DNA from: Maribacter dokdonensis DSW-8
GTDB taxonomy: Bacteria; Bacteroidota; Bacteroidia; Flavobacteriales; Flavobacteriaceae
Direction of reading: 5' to 3'
DNA: 64,000 nucleotides
NCBI RefSeq assembly: GCF_001447995.1
Contig: NZ_LDPE01000001.1
Location: 1,550,001 to 1,614,000 of the forward strand
Below, piece by piece: positions 43,133 through 52,795 of this stretch. A program made the translations under genes and the position numbers. The notes under the pieces were generated by a model. That model did no database searches. It was not told where the DNA came from and was given only the letters and a program-made list of their open reading frames with translations. Every line of letters begins with the position of its first letter. Position 1 is the first letter of the stretch.

Positions 43133-45607
43133 ATGTTAGAAATTTTTAAGAATAAAATACTCCCAAAGTTAGAAACAACACAGCTATCGGCACCCGCTGC
43201 AAAAGCTTTGTTACAGGTTTTAGAACTACAGGATTGCCAAGACACCAAGGTATTAGAGCAAGTAAAAAACAGCATAGACAATCAAAATAGTGAAGCCGTG
43301 TTTACCGAGGAACTGGCACAACAAATTTACTACCATCCAGAAGTTTATGCCAATGAAGAAGAAGGCATAGCATTCATGATCTCATGGCTGCCACTCTTGG
43401 AAAACGGATTTTATCCTGACAAAAAAAGCAGTGAAAAACTAATTGAATTTCTTTATTTCAGTCTAGGCTATCTTCAAAGCGAGGCGATTTCAGAAAAAGA
43501 TCGTACACAAATTTTTAGCGTTTTAAAAGCATTGGTACAAAGCGAATCTAACGCTTCACTAACCGTTGCCCATTTTTTGATTCGGAAGGTATTTGATATC
43601 CGAGATTGTGTGAATTCAGATTTTATCATACAAAACTGCATAACGCATCAAATTTTTTTGGGAAACTATTACGTTCTTAATTCCGACAATGGTTTTACAA
43701 AATATTCATTCAGTATAGACAATGAATTTGTTCATCATTTTTTTAAAGGCGATTGGCATAAGTTCGTAAACGCTCTTCACCTAATTTTACCCGTAGGTAA
43801 AGTTTACCAACCAAATGCATTTAATATCATAACCGCTTGGTTAAGTACCGACTTAGCCGAGTTTTATCAAGAGCATACGGATCTGGTATTTGCAGCCCAT
43901 ACGGCGCTTAATGAGCGTTTCTTATTTATGGAAGAAGAAGGTATAACCTTGTTGAACCTGCAAACCAAAGACGGTATTTTTCCGCTAATTTCTGCATTAG
44001 GTACAAAGGAATGGGATGCTGGCGATGTGCTCCTTTTCAATAACCGAGATAAAAATATTCCACAAAATCAACTAGACCAATGCTACCTCAGATTTTTAGA
44101 TTGGCTAAAAGCAGAAAGCGGAAGTAATTTTTACACCGAAGCCTTTCAAGCATTTGGCAAACATATTTTAACGGTAGAAAGCTCCACAGTTCTTCCCGTA
44201 GCATATATCTTGTTTTGGTTTGAAAAATGTAATCCAAAATCAGGTATTCCAGATCTAATTGAGCCATACAACAGCCTATTTTCAAGATTTCTAAGTACTG
44301 GTTCAACCGGTAAACTACCGGTAGTTAGGTTAGGTAATGAAGATGTTGAGCTAAAAGGAGAATATCTTATAGAAGAAATATTTCAAATTAAAAACAACCG
44401 GACTGAATGGATTTCAGACCTGGAGTCATCAAACCTATCTGATCCTCTAAATCAGTTTTTGATCCTAACCTTTTATGATGCTCGCGAAAAGCTGGCTACC
44501 CTTTTCGATTTAGACAACCAAAAAGTGCTATTCGCTTATCTTGAAAAAATGGCATATTCCGCTAAACAAGCGGATGATAAAGTTAAAAAAGAATGCCTAC
44601 CCCTAGTCGTTAAAACGTTTACGGCACTATTTGCAGAAACCAATGATTTTACACTTGTCAATAAAATTTGGGCATTAAAAAATATTGATCCCAGTGTACT
44701 AGACCTTTGTAATGATTATGCACAATTACAGTATGTAAATGAAAGTCGCCCTTTGTTTTTGGGGCTTCTGCAAAGCTGGTATAATTTCTTAAGCGACTAT
44801 TATTATAGTTTGGGTACCGAATCGGTTTGGATTCCGCATATGCTAAATACACAAGGTAGACGCAGTGCCGCCTACCTCAACGAACTTGATGAAGATGTCA
44901 GCCACTTTTTAAACCGGGCTTTAGAGCATCTTTTTGATTTCCATAAAAAAAGCAAACAGAAAGCTGAATCCAACCAATTATTTCAATCCATCCAAACGGA
45001 TATTGAAAACTACCTAGAGGACTTTCTTAAAGAATTAATGGAACACAACCTGGCAAAAGAAACGGCAGAAAATATGTATATCTACAGTAAAGCACACTTT
45101 GCACATCGCAAAAAATTACAGGAGTCCATTCAAAAACACCATGACTACCATAAAGTAGAAGAACCAAAATCTGAGAAAGCAATTCTTGTTGAGCAGTTAC
45201 AAAAGTCACAGATTAATAGTTCAGAAATGACCTTTGACCCAAAATATGCCAGTGCGGTCTTACACAACCTAGAAAATTATAAAACCGAAGGAACCTGTGA
45301 CAGCAAACTCCTTGAAGTATTGGATAAGGACATAATAGAATTTAAAACTTGGTTATCGGAAACATCTGCTACTGAAGCCAAATTTATTCAAGCTCTTTAC
45401 ATGACCTTGCTTGATAAAAACCTAGCTCCTGAAACCCCTTTAGAAACGTACGGAAACCTGTGTAGAAACCTGTTCGTGAAATTAGCAAAAGACAGTAAAA
45501 TGGCAAGCTCCTATCAAATGGGACTCGCGGCAATGGCAAATTCCGGAGCTTATCCAGAAAACTTAACAACTGCATTGTTGCAGGTGGTTAACCTCTTAAA
45601 AGCTTAA
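43133..45607 (+). CDS. Large helical repeat protein of unknown function
   Basis: 824 aa, cytosolic. Long run of helices with irregular HEAT/ARM-like spacing (FLYFSLGYLQSEAISEKDRTQIFSVLKALV and similar), an aromatic middle, and a charged coiled-coil-like stretch at about 610-690 (FHKKSKQKAESNQLFQSIQTD). No catalytic motif. Follows the SMI1-domain gene by 55 bp; the DUF1266 gene starts 3 bp after its stop. Likely a scaffold of the same system. Confidence 0.75.
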   Translation: MLEIFKNKILPKLETTQLSAPAAKALLQVLELQDCQDTKVLEQVKNSIDNQNSEAVFTEELAQQIYYHPEVYANEEEGIAFMISWLPLLENGFYPDKKSSEKLIEFLYFSLGYLQSEAISEKDRTQIFSVLKALVQSESNASLTVAHFLIRKVFDIRDCVNSDFIIQNCITHQIFLGNYYVLNSDNGFTKYSFSIDNEFVHHFFKGDWHKFVNALHLILPVGKVYQPNAFNIITAWLSTDLAEFYQEHTDLVFAAHTALNERFLFMEEEGITLLNLQTKDGIFPLISALGTKEWDAGDVLLFNNRDKNIPQNQLDQCYLRFLDWLKAESGSNFYTEAFQAFGKHILTVESSTVLPVAYILFWFEKCNPKSGIPDLIEPYNSLFSRFLSTGSTGKLPVVRLGNEDVELKGEYLIEEIFQIKNNRTEWISDLESSNLSDPLNQFLILTFYDAREKLATLFDLDNQKVLFAYLEKMAYSAKQADDKVKKECLPLVVKTFTALFAETNDFTLVNKIWALKNIDPSVLDLCNDYAQLQYVNESRPLFLGLLQSWYNFLSDYYYSLGTESVWIPHMLNTQGRRSAAYLNELDEDVSHFLNRALEHLFDFHKKSKQKAESNQLFQSIQTDIENYLEDFLKELMEHNLAKETAENMYIYSKAHFAHRKKLQESIQKHHDYHKVEEPKSEKAILVEQLQKSQINSSEMTFDPKYASAVLHNLENYKTEGTCDSKLLEVLDKDIIEFKTWLSETSATEAKFIQALYMTLLDKNLAPETPLETYGNLCRNLFVKLAKDSKMASSYQMGLAAMANSGAYPENLTTALLQVVNLLKA

Positions 45608-45610
45608 AAA

Positions 45611-46270
45611 ATGACAGCAGAAATTACACCCAAAATTCAAGATCAGCTCAACTTATCTGCTTTGGTTTTAATGAACAATTATAAAAAAGCGGATTTAAAC
45701 ACTTGGTACGGATTTGATATTGAAGACCACTTGCAACTGAAAAATGTAGAGCGTATTGCCAAGCTACATGGCATACAATCTGGCGTTCATCTACGCAACA
45801 GTTTACACCGTTACGAAACTGGCGCTATGGCATCAAACCCTTTTGAAAAATTGGCATCTGAACTTCGCAATTATACCACCAACACTTATGAAACAAAGTA
45901 TAATGCACAGAAAAACCCCATGACCAAGAATGTTTACAAACTAGTTTGGCGCTACCGTTTTAGCCTTAAAAATGAAAAACTGCAGGGCTATGATTTTGCG
46001 TATTACATTTTTCTCATGCGTATAGGCGGTGCCTTAGGTTTTATAAAACCCGAGGAAATAGCCATGCGTTTAGAAGACGTAAATACAAGATTAAAAAACA
46101 CGTTTTCCAGTTGGGGCGAATTTCACCGCAATGTGTGTATTGGCGATGAATTTATAAGAGGAGCCGCAGAGCCGGACATCAGTAAATACCCCGGCACGGA
46201 AACCCTTTGGGAATGCTATCAAAGATTACATATTCACCAAGCGAACAGCTTTAAAGAATGGAACAAATGA
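45611..46270 (+). CDS. DUF1266 protein
   Basis: 219 aa. The DUF1266 pattern is clear in the second half: YDFAYYIFLMRIGGALGFIKPEEIAMRLEDV, then NTFSSWGEFHRNVCIGDEFIRG, matching the family core of Asp, Trp and a Gly-rich end. The first 120 residues include WYGFDIEDHLQLKNVERI. Activity unknown; DUF1266 proteins often sit in operons with WGR, DUF4132 or SMI1 genes. Overlaps the next gene by 13 bp. Confidence 0.85.
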   Translation: MTAEITPKIQDQLNLSALVLMNNYKKADLNTWYGFDIEDHLQLKNVERIAKLHGIQSGVHLRNSLHRYETGAMASNPFEKLASELRNYTTNTYETKYNAQKNPMTKNVYKLVWRYRFSLKNEKLQGYDFAYYIFLMRIGGALGFIKPEEIAMRLEDVNTRLKNTFSSWGEFHRNVCIGDEFIRGAAEPDISKYPGTETLWECYQRLHIHQANSFKEWNK

Positions 46271-48516
46271 GCTTAACAAGAAAAGAAGTCTTAGCACATA
46301 TTGAACAAGCTTACGCCCTGTTGAACGCAAAAAAGTTTGCTGAGCTAAATCCGCTTATTACCATTATACAAGATAATTTAAATGTTTTGGGCTACACCTA
46401 TCCGTCGGATAATGCTCGTTACTACCGCTTTTTTATGTTGTATATAGGTGCTTTTGAACAGGTAAATATGGAAGTCATGCATTCATATGTAGAAGCACTT
46501 GAAGAAGTGGGACAAGTTTTGGCATCAGACTATGAATACATTTGTAGTTATTACAAAGCTTGTCCCGAGTTGGTTTATGAAAAAGCTCTACAAGCGTATC
46601 CGTACAACGAAACATTGCACATACACTACGCCTTGAAATTACAGGTAGAAAAAAGGTACACGGAAGCAATTGCCATATTAAAATACGTTTTGGAATGTTA
46701 CCCTGCCACAACCGAAGCACGATTCTTACTTTGGGAAATTCAATCGGCACAGTTAGAGGACCAAGTAAAATCTACTGAGGAAGCCGACTGTTACCAGCTG
46801 TTAGAATTAGCCTCTGCGACTCACAATCTTGATGTTTTAATAGGTCTTCAATTAGATACGCGTTTAGACAAGAAAACCAAATTACTCACCTTTATTCAAG
46901 TTGCAATTTGGGAGCTACGATCGGTAGAAGTCATTGAACTATGGAAGAAAGAGTGGAAAACGCTAGATCTAACCGATCTAAGTCGTTATGTACTGGCAGA
47001 TTACGCCAAGGCTTTTATGATGTACGATCTTGTTCCACAAATATTAAAGGCACCGCAAAATCCAGATTTTCCAGATGCTGATTTTACCAATTTTACGGAA
47101 TACAAAGCCTTTATACAGGCATTTACAAATGCAGGATGGCAACTGGTACAACATCATTATTTATTGCTTGGTAATGCCGCCTATTTTCATTCTAAAAATG
47201 GGAATGCAGTAAAAATTTGTCTAAGAAACGGATTGGCCCTCAACGATAAAAATCCGTTGTTGTTAAATCTAAAGGCAATGTTCCTTAAAAGCGAAGGCAG
47301 CTATCAAGAAGCTGGGGCTACCTACCATGAGGCGTTTAGAAACGGGCTCACCATGGATAATTATTTACAATATTTAATTGAACTGAACAACAGAATTGAA
47401 AGTTACCAAGGTGTTTTAGACACCGTAAAGCAATTTCACATAAGACATACGCCTACATTAAAATCCATGTTCTTTAAGGCAAGGGCTTTGTTTAAATTCC
47501 ACCGAGATGATGAAGCATTGGCAGTACTGAACGAAGCGCTTCAAGATTTTCCGTTACACTCCCGATCCTACGCACCGTGGATGTACCACTATCGTATGAT
47601 CATCAACAAAAGAAAACGGAACTATACCCAATATTTTTTAGACCAACAAGCGGAAATTAATTACTACGTTGATGGAGATGACGACTATTTTGATACTACC
47701 AACCTTGCCGTTGAAACCATTTTTGAACAGGGTGAATACGAAGAATGTTATAAATATGCCATTTACAATCACGAACAGGGGAAACTAACGGAAGAACTAT
47801 ATCCCATTTTTCAATGGATTTGTTTTTACGATTTTCTACTTGAGAAACCAGATGATTTGCAAGACCCAACGGAAGCAAATATCAACAAACAACCAGAAAC
47901 ATTTGAAGATTTCAGAAACAATGGTTTGATTTACTGGATGCTGGACGACCATACGGCTGCTGCGGAATCGTTAATGGTAGCGGCATCAAAATCGGTTAAT
48001 AAAGCTATCTATCTAAAACTAGCATTAACATGTGCAAAAGAAGGCTTTAAAAATTCGCTTAGCCTCACCATTTGTGAAACCATAAGAAAAGAAGTTCCAG
48101 AAGCTCGTGAATTTAAAACAGATTATACGTACGCCCAGATTTTAAATGATGAACACCGCCATGAAGAAGCTTACAAAGCCCTATTAGATGTTTTAAAAAG
48201 TTATCCTGAACGTTCGTTTTTTGAATTCCCAAAAGATTACAATTTCCTTTTGCATATTCTAAAAAACAATGTCAAAGCCATGGAGAACATGAGTGCCTAT
48301 AATAAATATATATCCATGCTTTTAAGTAGGGATACTCCTTTAGAAAATCAACTTAGGGAGCAGCAAGAATTATCGAAATTGCAAAGCGAAAAAGACCTTT
48401 TATTACAGCATAACCTTATGGAAAATTTAGTACGCTATAATTTTGAACTGTACCCAGAAGAACAAGAAGAATTAAAGGAAATGAAAATGCGCATTAAGGC
48501 TGCCCATTTCGCTTAA
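46258..48516 (+). CDS. TPR-rich protein
   Basis: 752 aa, cytosolic, built of tetratricopeptide-like helix pairs, e.g. ALKLQVEKRYTEAIAILKYVLECYP, LLLNLKAMFLKSEGSYQEAGATYHEAF and FFKARALFKFHRDDEALAVLNEALQDFP. The overlap of 13 bp with the DUF1266 gene and 25-bp gap to the histidine kinase gene place it firmly in the operon. It probably bridges the other proteins; no enzymatic domain seen. Confidence 0.85.
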   Translation: MEQMSLTRKEVLAHIEQAYALLNAKKFAELNPLITIIQDNLNVLGYTYPSDNARYYRFFMLYIGAFEQVNMEVMHSYVEALEEVGQVLASDYEYICSYYKACPELVYEKALQAYPYNETLHIHYALKLQVEKRYTEAIAILKYVLECYPATTEARFLLWEIQSAQLEDQVKSTEEADCYQLLELASATHNLDVLIGLQLDTRLDKKTKLLTFIQVAIWELRSVEVIELWKKEWKTLDLTDLSRYVLADYAKAFMMYDLVPQILKAPQNPDFPDADFTNFTEYKAFIQAFTNAGWQLVQHHYLLLGNAAYFHSKNGNAVKICLRNGLALNDKNPLLLNLKAMFLKSEGSYQEAGATYHEAFRNGLTMDNYLQYLIELNNRIESYQGVLDTVKQFHIRHTPTLKSMFFKARALFKFHRDDEALAVLNEALQDFPLHSRSYAPWMYHYRMIINKRKRNYTQYFLDQQAEINYYVDGDDDYFDTTNLAVETIFEQGEYEECYKYAIYNHEQGKLTEELYPIFQWICFYDFLLEKPDDLQDPTEANINKQPETFEDFRNNGLIYWMLDDHTAAAESLMVAASKSVNKAIYLKLALTCAKEGFKNSLSLTICETIRKEVPEAREFKTDYTYAQILNDEHRHEEAYKALLDVLKSYPERSFFEFPKDYNFLLHILKNNVKAMENMSAYNKYISMLLSRDTPLENQLREQQELSKLQSEKDLLLQHNLMENLVRYNFELYPEEQEELKEMKMRIKAAHFA

Positions 48517-48541
48517 AGGTGGTAATTTTGCCCGTTCTTAA

Positions 48542-50518
48542 ATGAAGCTACGCACACTACATAAAATCTTTATCGTCTTCCTATTTTTAGGGGTTTGCAC
48601 GAATATTTGGTCACAAAAATCAGAAGCAAACCCGCTAATGGACTCGCTTTCATACGTTTATCAAAAAAACGTGTATTCACAACCTGTTTTAGCCAAGGAA
48701 GCTGCGCAAAAATGGTTGGAAGAAAGTGAAAAACAAGGCTTAAAAATCCATACCATTAGAGCGCATTATGCACTTGCGAATCTTGGAAATATTTCGGGCG
48801 ATTATAAAACCGCGGTCAACGAAACTCAAAAAACCATTGCCCTTCTTAAAGAGCTCAATATGGAAAATGGTTTGGCGGCCAGCTATAATATTTTGGCATT
48901 GGGCTATAAAAACCTTGGCAACTACCCAAAGGCAATGGAAAGCTTTTTGGAGTGTTTACGGTATGCAGAAAAAATGGATGACACCCAGCAAGAAGCCAAT
49001 GCCTACCAAAACATAGCTACCTTATATGTTTTACAAGAAGAGTATAAAAAGGCAACCGAAAATTTAGACCGTGCCGCGGACCTATATCGTGCTTTAGGTG
49101 ATGATGATGGTGTTCTGGTTACTTTATTCAATTTCGCAAGTATTTTAAAAGAACAAGGTAAATATGATGAGGCTCGCGAACACTTTAAAACAGTGTTAGA
49201 GTATCGTGAAAAAGAAGGAAACAAAGCAGTAATAGCATATATCAACATGAATCTTTCCCAAATGTTGGTGAAAGAAGAAAAATATGATGAAGCCGTAATT
49301 TCTTTAAAGAAAACCTTGTCCCTTTTAAAGGAAGTTGAGTTTACGTCTGACATGGTGATCATTTTAAACGACCTTGGCTTGTGCGAAAGCAAACTAGGAC
49401 ATACCAAAAAAGCCATCTCCTATTTTGAGCAAGCGCTGCAAATGGGTGAAGAACAAGCTATAAAACAATATAAATCTGACATCTATAAAAACCTTTCCCA
49501 ACTTTACCAAGATGAAGGCGATTATAAAAAGGCCCTGGCATTTTATGAAAAAGGGGTGAGTACATTATCACAGCAGAATTCTCTTGACAAAGAAAAATAT
49601 GTTGCTGAACTACAAGAGCGGTATGAAACGCAACTAAAAGAAACCAGGATCAACCTTCTTGAAAAAGAACAAAAACTGGGCGAAGCAGAACTGCAAAAAG
49701 CAGAACTTACCGCAAAAAGACAACGCCTCATTAGAAATGTATTTATTGCCGGTTTTATCCTGGTTTTATTGTCATTGCTTATTCTGCGTCATCAATACGT
49801 TAAACGCTTAAAGGTACAGCAAGAATTAAGCTTACAGCGCGAAGAAAATGCCGATCAGAAAATCAACCAAATGATCAAAGATTATAGATTATCTGCCGTT
49901 GAACGGTATCAACAAGGTCAAGATGAAGAGCGTGCACGTTTGGCTCGTGAAATCCATGACGGTATTGGTAGTGATTTGGCAGGAATTAAAATTGCTTTTG
50001 AGCATTATGTGGAAGACCAACAAGAGAAGCCACAGACCAAGCGAATATTAACGGCAATAAATAATGCGTGTACAGATGTTCGCGGACTGTCCCATCAGTT
50101 ACATCCACCGGCTTTTGCCGCACTGGGGTTTACCAATTTCTTGGGTGATTTTATTGACCAAATCTCCGCAAGTGATACTATAGATTTTCAAACCTTCTTT
50201 TACCCGGAAGAAGACATCAACAAATTGCCAGATGCCCTGCTTGCAGATGTGTACCGTGTTGTACAAGAATTGGTCAACAATATTCTAAAACATGCCGAAG
50301 CCACCAATGCGGAAGTACAACTTACCAAGCATTATGACCATTTGAACATTGTGGTCAATGATAATGGCAAAGGCTTTCAAGAACATAAAAAACAAGGAAT
50401 AGGTCTACGAAATATTAAGGAGCGTCTTTCTAAAATGAAAGGTACTTTAGACATAGACAGTAGCGCCAGTAGCGGAACATCTATCACCATAGATATTCCA
50501 TTAAAACAGACCATGTGA
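48542..50518 (+). CDS. TPR-sensor histidine kinase (HisKA_3)
   Basis: 658 aa. Signal peptide to about residue 25 (VCTNIWSQ); residues about 35-350 are six or seven TPR repeats (AASYNILALGYKNLGNYPKAMESF), so the sensor domain is likely periplasmic. A coiled coil (about 360-395) leads to a membrane helix at about 400-418 (NVFIAGFILVLLSLLIL). The cytosolic kinase has HisKA_3 RLAREIHDGIGSDLAGI (phospho-His in REIHDG) and HATPase motifs VQELVNNILKHAEA, NDNGKGF and GIGLRNIKERL. It phosphorylates a NarL-type regulator, clearly the next gene (4-bp overlap). Confidence 0.92.
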   Translation: MKLRTLHKIFIVFLFLGVCTNIWSQKSEANPLMDSLSYVYQKNVYSQPVLAKEAAQKWLEESEKQGLKIHTIRAHYALANLGNISGDYKTAVNETQKTIALLKELNMENGLAASYNILALGYKNLGNYPKAMESFLECLRYAEKMDDTQQEANAYQNIATLYVLQEEYKKATENLDRAADLYRALGDDDGVLVTLFNFASILKEQGKYDEAREHFKTVLEYREKEGNKAVIAYINMNLSQMLVKEEKYDEAVISLKKTLSLLKEVEFTSDMVIILNDLGLCESKLGHTKKAISYFEQALQMGEEQAIKQYKSDIYKNLSQLYQDEGDYKKALAFYEKGVSTLSQQNSLDKEKYVAELQERYETQLKETRINLLEKEQKLGEAELQKAELTAKRQRLIRNVFIAGFILVLLSLLILRHQYVKRLKVQQELSLQREENADQKINQMIKDYRLSAVERYQQGQDEERARLAREIHDGIGSDLAGIKIAFEHYVEDQQEKPQTKRILTAINNACTDVRGLSHQLHPPAFAALGFTNFLGDFIDQISASDTIDFQTFFYPEEDINKLPDALLADVYRVVQELVNNILKHAEATNAEVQLTKHYDHLNIVVNDNGKGFQEHKKQGIGLRNIKERLSKMKGTLDIDSSASSGTSITIDIPLKQTM

Positions 50519-51150
50519 AGAAAATTAACATCATAATAGCGGACGATCACTTAATGTTTCTTGAAGGGATCAACACCATTTTAGGTGACATGCCAGAAAT
50601 TGGAGAAGTCCACCTTGCCACAGAAGGAAAACAGGTGATACGGCTGTTGAACCAGTTTGACATCGGTTTGATCATCAGTGACATCAATATGCCAAAAATG
50701 GATGGTATTGAGTTGTTGACCGAGATAAAAAAGAAACACGGTACCGTAAAAATTATCATGCTGAGCATGTTAGACAATCATAGAACGGTACATAAGGTCA
50801 TTCAAAAAGGTGCAGATGGTTTTGTTCCCAAATTTACAAGCAAAGAAGAACTGCAGAAAGCGGTACGTACCGTTTTAGATGGCGAACAATACTTTTCTGA
50901 AATTATTAAGCAACGCTATATGGAAAGTATTTTTGAGCGAAAAAAGTACAAGAATATTGAACTTTCTCCCAGAGAGAAAGAAGTATTGTCCCTGTTGGCA
51001 GACGAGCTGACATCGAAAGAAATATCGGAAAAACTATTTATTTCGGTTAATACCGTGGAAACCCACAGAAAGAATATCCTATTAAAAACAGGTTCAAAAA
51101 CCACAACAGGAGCTGTAAAATATGCTATAGAATCTGGCTTGTTCGACTAA
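50515..51150 (+). CDS. NarL/LuxR-family response regulator
   Basis: 211 aa, starting with GTG at 50515 that overlaps the kinase stop (GTGA), so translation is coupled. Receiver domain: ADDH (Asp10, Asp11), phospho-acceptor Asp56 in SDINMP, conserved Lys in VPKFTSKEE. The LuxR helix-turn-helix is SPREKEVLSLLADELTSKEISEKLFISVNTVETHRKNI. It should bind inverted repeats upstream of target promoters; the shared CACTG-type sites of this cluster are the natural candidates (inference). Last gene of the rightward operon. Confidence 0.93.
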   Translation: MKKINIIIADDHLMFLEGINTILGDMPEIGEVHLATEGKQVIRLLNQFDIGLIISDINMPKMDGIELLTEIKKKHGTVKIIMLSMLDNHRTVHKVIQKGADGFVPKFTSKEELQKAVRTVLDGEQYFSEIIKQRYMESIFERKKYKNIELSPREKEVLSLLADELTSKEISEKLFISVNTVETHRKNILLKTGSKTTTGAVKYAIESGLFD

Positions 51151-51163
51151 GACTAGAGCATTA

Positions 51164-52156
51164 TTACATCTGAACACCCTCAGCTTCCACTTTTAATTTG
51201 ATAAGGGCTAAGGTCTCATCATAGGAGATATTATCATTTTCTTGACTTAGCATTTCACCAAAATACAAATGCCCCGTTTGTATATCGTAGTACGTAATAT
51301 ACAGCCCCGTTAAGGGGTTTTGCCATTTCTCATTTTTATCATTGTCTATGGTTTTATCTTTTAGGTATTGCACCCAAGCAATTTTTGACAAATTGAATTT
51401 ATCTAAAATGATTTTCCGATAATTATCGTCTATTTCATAATTAGGATACGAGGCATCCAAATCGGTCTGAATACGTTGTTTTATGTCCTTTTCGATGTTA
51501 TCAAAATTGTTCATAGTAGCCGAAAGTATAAACATCTGCGGGTGCCATTGATTTTCAATATTCTCTAGCGGAATGTCAATAAACCCCTCAGGATGGGCTT
51601 CGGTCTTAATGAACAAAGACATGGTATACGGAATATCCAACTCCTCATAAACACTGTTCAGCCTAGCAACAAACCTTTCAATTACCTCATGTAAAGCAGC
51701 CGTTTCTATTTCCCCCGGAACAAAAATCTCAAACCTATCGTTCTCAAATTTTATTTCAGGTATATCATTTATAAAATCGGCTTTTACGTTTTGTCGTGTT
51801 TCATAGCGCTTGCGTTCTCTTTCGTAGAGGTCCGCAATTTTCAAGTTTTCTTTTCCATAGTAAGATAAGGTGTCATTCTCCAATAGCTCTTTTGGATTCA
51901 CATGGCAGTAGAACTCAATTTCGGGTATTTCTTTATGAAAAATAACTACGGTAAACATATTCGGGTTCATGGTAGCGGCATTAAAGAACCTATTCAGTTC
52001 CCTAAAACCTAACTCGCCCTTGTGTTCTTTTTCTAAGTAATGTTCTAAATTCTGAGCAGCTTTATTGGTTGAAATTCCACCCATAAAACGGGAAAAATTG
52101 CCTACAAAAATGAAAAACAGCACTAACAAAACGCCTATAACAATCAATGTTTTCAT
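51164..52156 (-). CDS. Membrane-anchored protein of unknown function
   Basis: 330 aa. One membrane helix at residues about 4-20 (LIVIGVLLVLFFIFVG), then a soluble domain rich in beta/alpha patterns (FTVVIFHKEIPEIEFYCHVNPKELL). Several acidic stretches and a final Tyr-rich segment follow. No known family. Its end lies 13 bp from the response regulator stop (convergent). A perfect 18-bp palindrome stands 50-65 bp upstream. Possibly part of the same system by location only. Confidence 0.75.
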   Translation of the reverse strand: MKTLIVIGVLLVLFFIFVGNFSRFMGGISTNKAAQNLEHYLEKEHKGELGFRELNRFFNAATMNPNMFTVVIFHKEIPEIEFYCHVNPKELLENDTLSYYGKENLKIADLYERERKRYETRQNVKADFINDIPEIKFENDRFEIFVPGEIETAALHEVIERFVARLNSVYEELDIPYTMSLFIKTEAHPEGFIDIPLENIENQWHPQMFILSATMNNFDNIEKDIKQRIQTDLDASYPNYEIDDNYRKIILDKFNLSKIAWVQYLKDKTIDNDKNEKWQNPLTGLYITYYDIQTGHLYFGEMLSQENDNISYDETLALIKLKVEAEGVQM

Positions 52157-52203
52157 ACCTGAAATTTTATAAAGTGAAGTTACCGTGATTGCCTTGTAAG
52201 CAC

Positions 52204-52221
52204 CTCACGGAATTCCGTGAG
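52204..52221. promoter_or_regulatory. 18-bp perfect palindrome between divergent genes
   Basis: CTCACGGAATTCCGTGAG, between the 51164 (minus) and 52311 (plus) genes. Its core CACGGAATTCCGTG matches cluster site C (CACTGAATGCAGTG) at 11 of 14 positions, so it may be a stronger version of the same regulator site. It could equally serve another protein. Confidence 0.5.
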
Positions 52222-52268
52222 TTTTACATTTCACTTAAATGGGGTGCTTAGAAACTAACGTGCTAAAA

Positions 52269-52276
52269 TACCTTTG
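52269..52276 (+). promoter_or_regulatory. -7 promoter box before the 52311 gene
   Basis: TACCTTTG fits TAnnTTTG, 34 bp upstream of the ATG at 52311. Confidence 0.5.
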
Positions 52277-52310
52277 AAGTATTCAAAATTACATCTAAAA
52301 AACAATCATA

Positions 52311-52706
52311 ATGGGATTACAAGAAAAAAGAGCCGCGAAAGCAATTGAAGAACAATATGTAGGGGATTACCAAAAAGAAATCAATGAAATAGTAGGTAAA
52401 GAATTACCTATTAACATTAATTGGGACACCTTTGAAATGGATTATATAAAATTTGTACCAAGTGTATGTTTACAACGTGTTACAGATGCCTTTAAAGAAG
52501 TATGTTCAGATGATATAGGTAAAGAAGCTATTGCAGAAAGTATTAATAGCATTGAAGTATTCTGTATTGCCAATGACGGTGCAGAAGACAAAAAAGAATT
52601 GAAAATAGCAGATGGTGTATTCTCACTAACTGCATGTTGGGGAGGTCACCACAGCGGGTATTTCTCTGATTTGGTCATAAGAGAATTCTTAGAGAACAAT
52701 CTTTAA
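52311..52706 (+). CDS. Small cytosolic protein of unknown function
   Basis: 131 aa, no signal peptide: helical N-terminus (MGLQEKRAAKAIEEQYVGDYQKEI), a central strand-helix part with VCLQRVTDAFKEVC, and a C-terminal strand FSLTACWGGHHSGYF containing a His pair. No family recognised. It has its own promoter and a strong terminator, so it is probably a genuine single gene. The palindrome at 52204 may control it. Confidence 0.7.
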   Translation: MGLQEKRAAKAIEEQYVGDYQKEINEIVGKELPININWDTFEMDYIKFVPSVCLQRVTDAFKEVCSDDIGKEAIAESINSIEVFCIANDGAEDKKELKIADGVFSLTACWGGHHSGYFSDLVIREFLENNL

Positions 52707-52740
52707 GAGTATTGGTCTATAAAGACTATGTTTTTACAAA

Positions 52741-52771
52741 AAAAGGAAAGCCAACTTGGCTTTCCTTTTTT
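52741..52771. terminator. Bidirectional terminator
   Basis: AAAAGGAAAGCCA (52741-52753), loop ACT, TGGCTTTCCTTTT (52757-52769) and further T. It ends both the 52311 gene and the convergent 52796 gene. Confidence 0.9.
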
Positions 52772-52795
52772 GTTTTCATCAATCTTATTTTAAGC

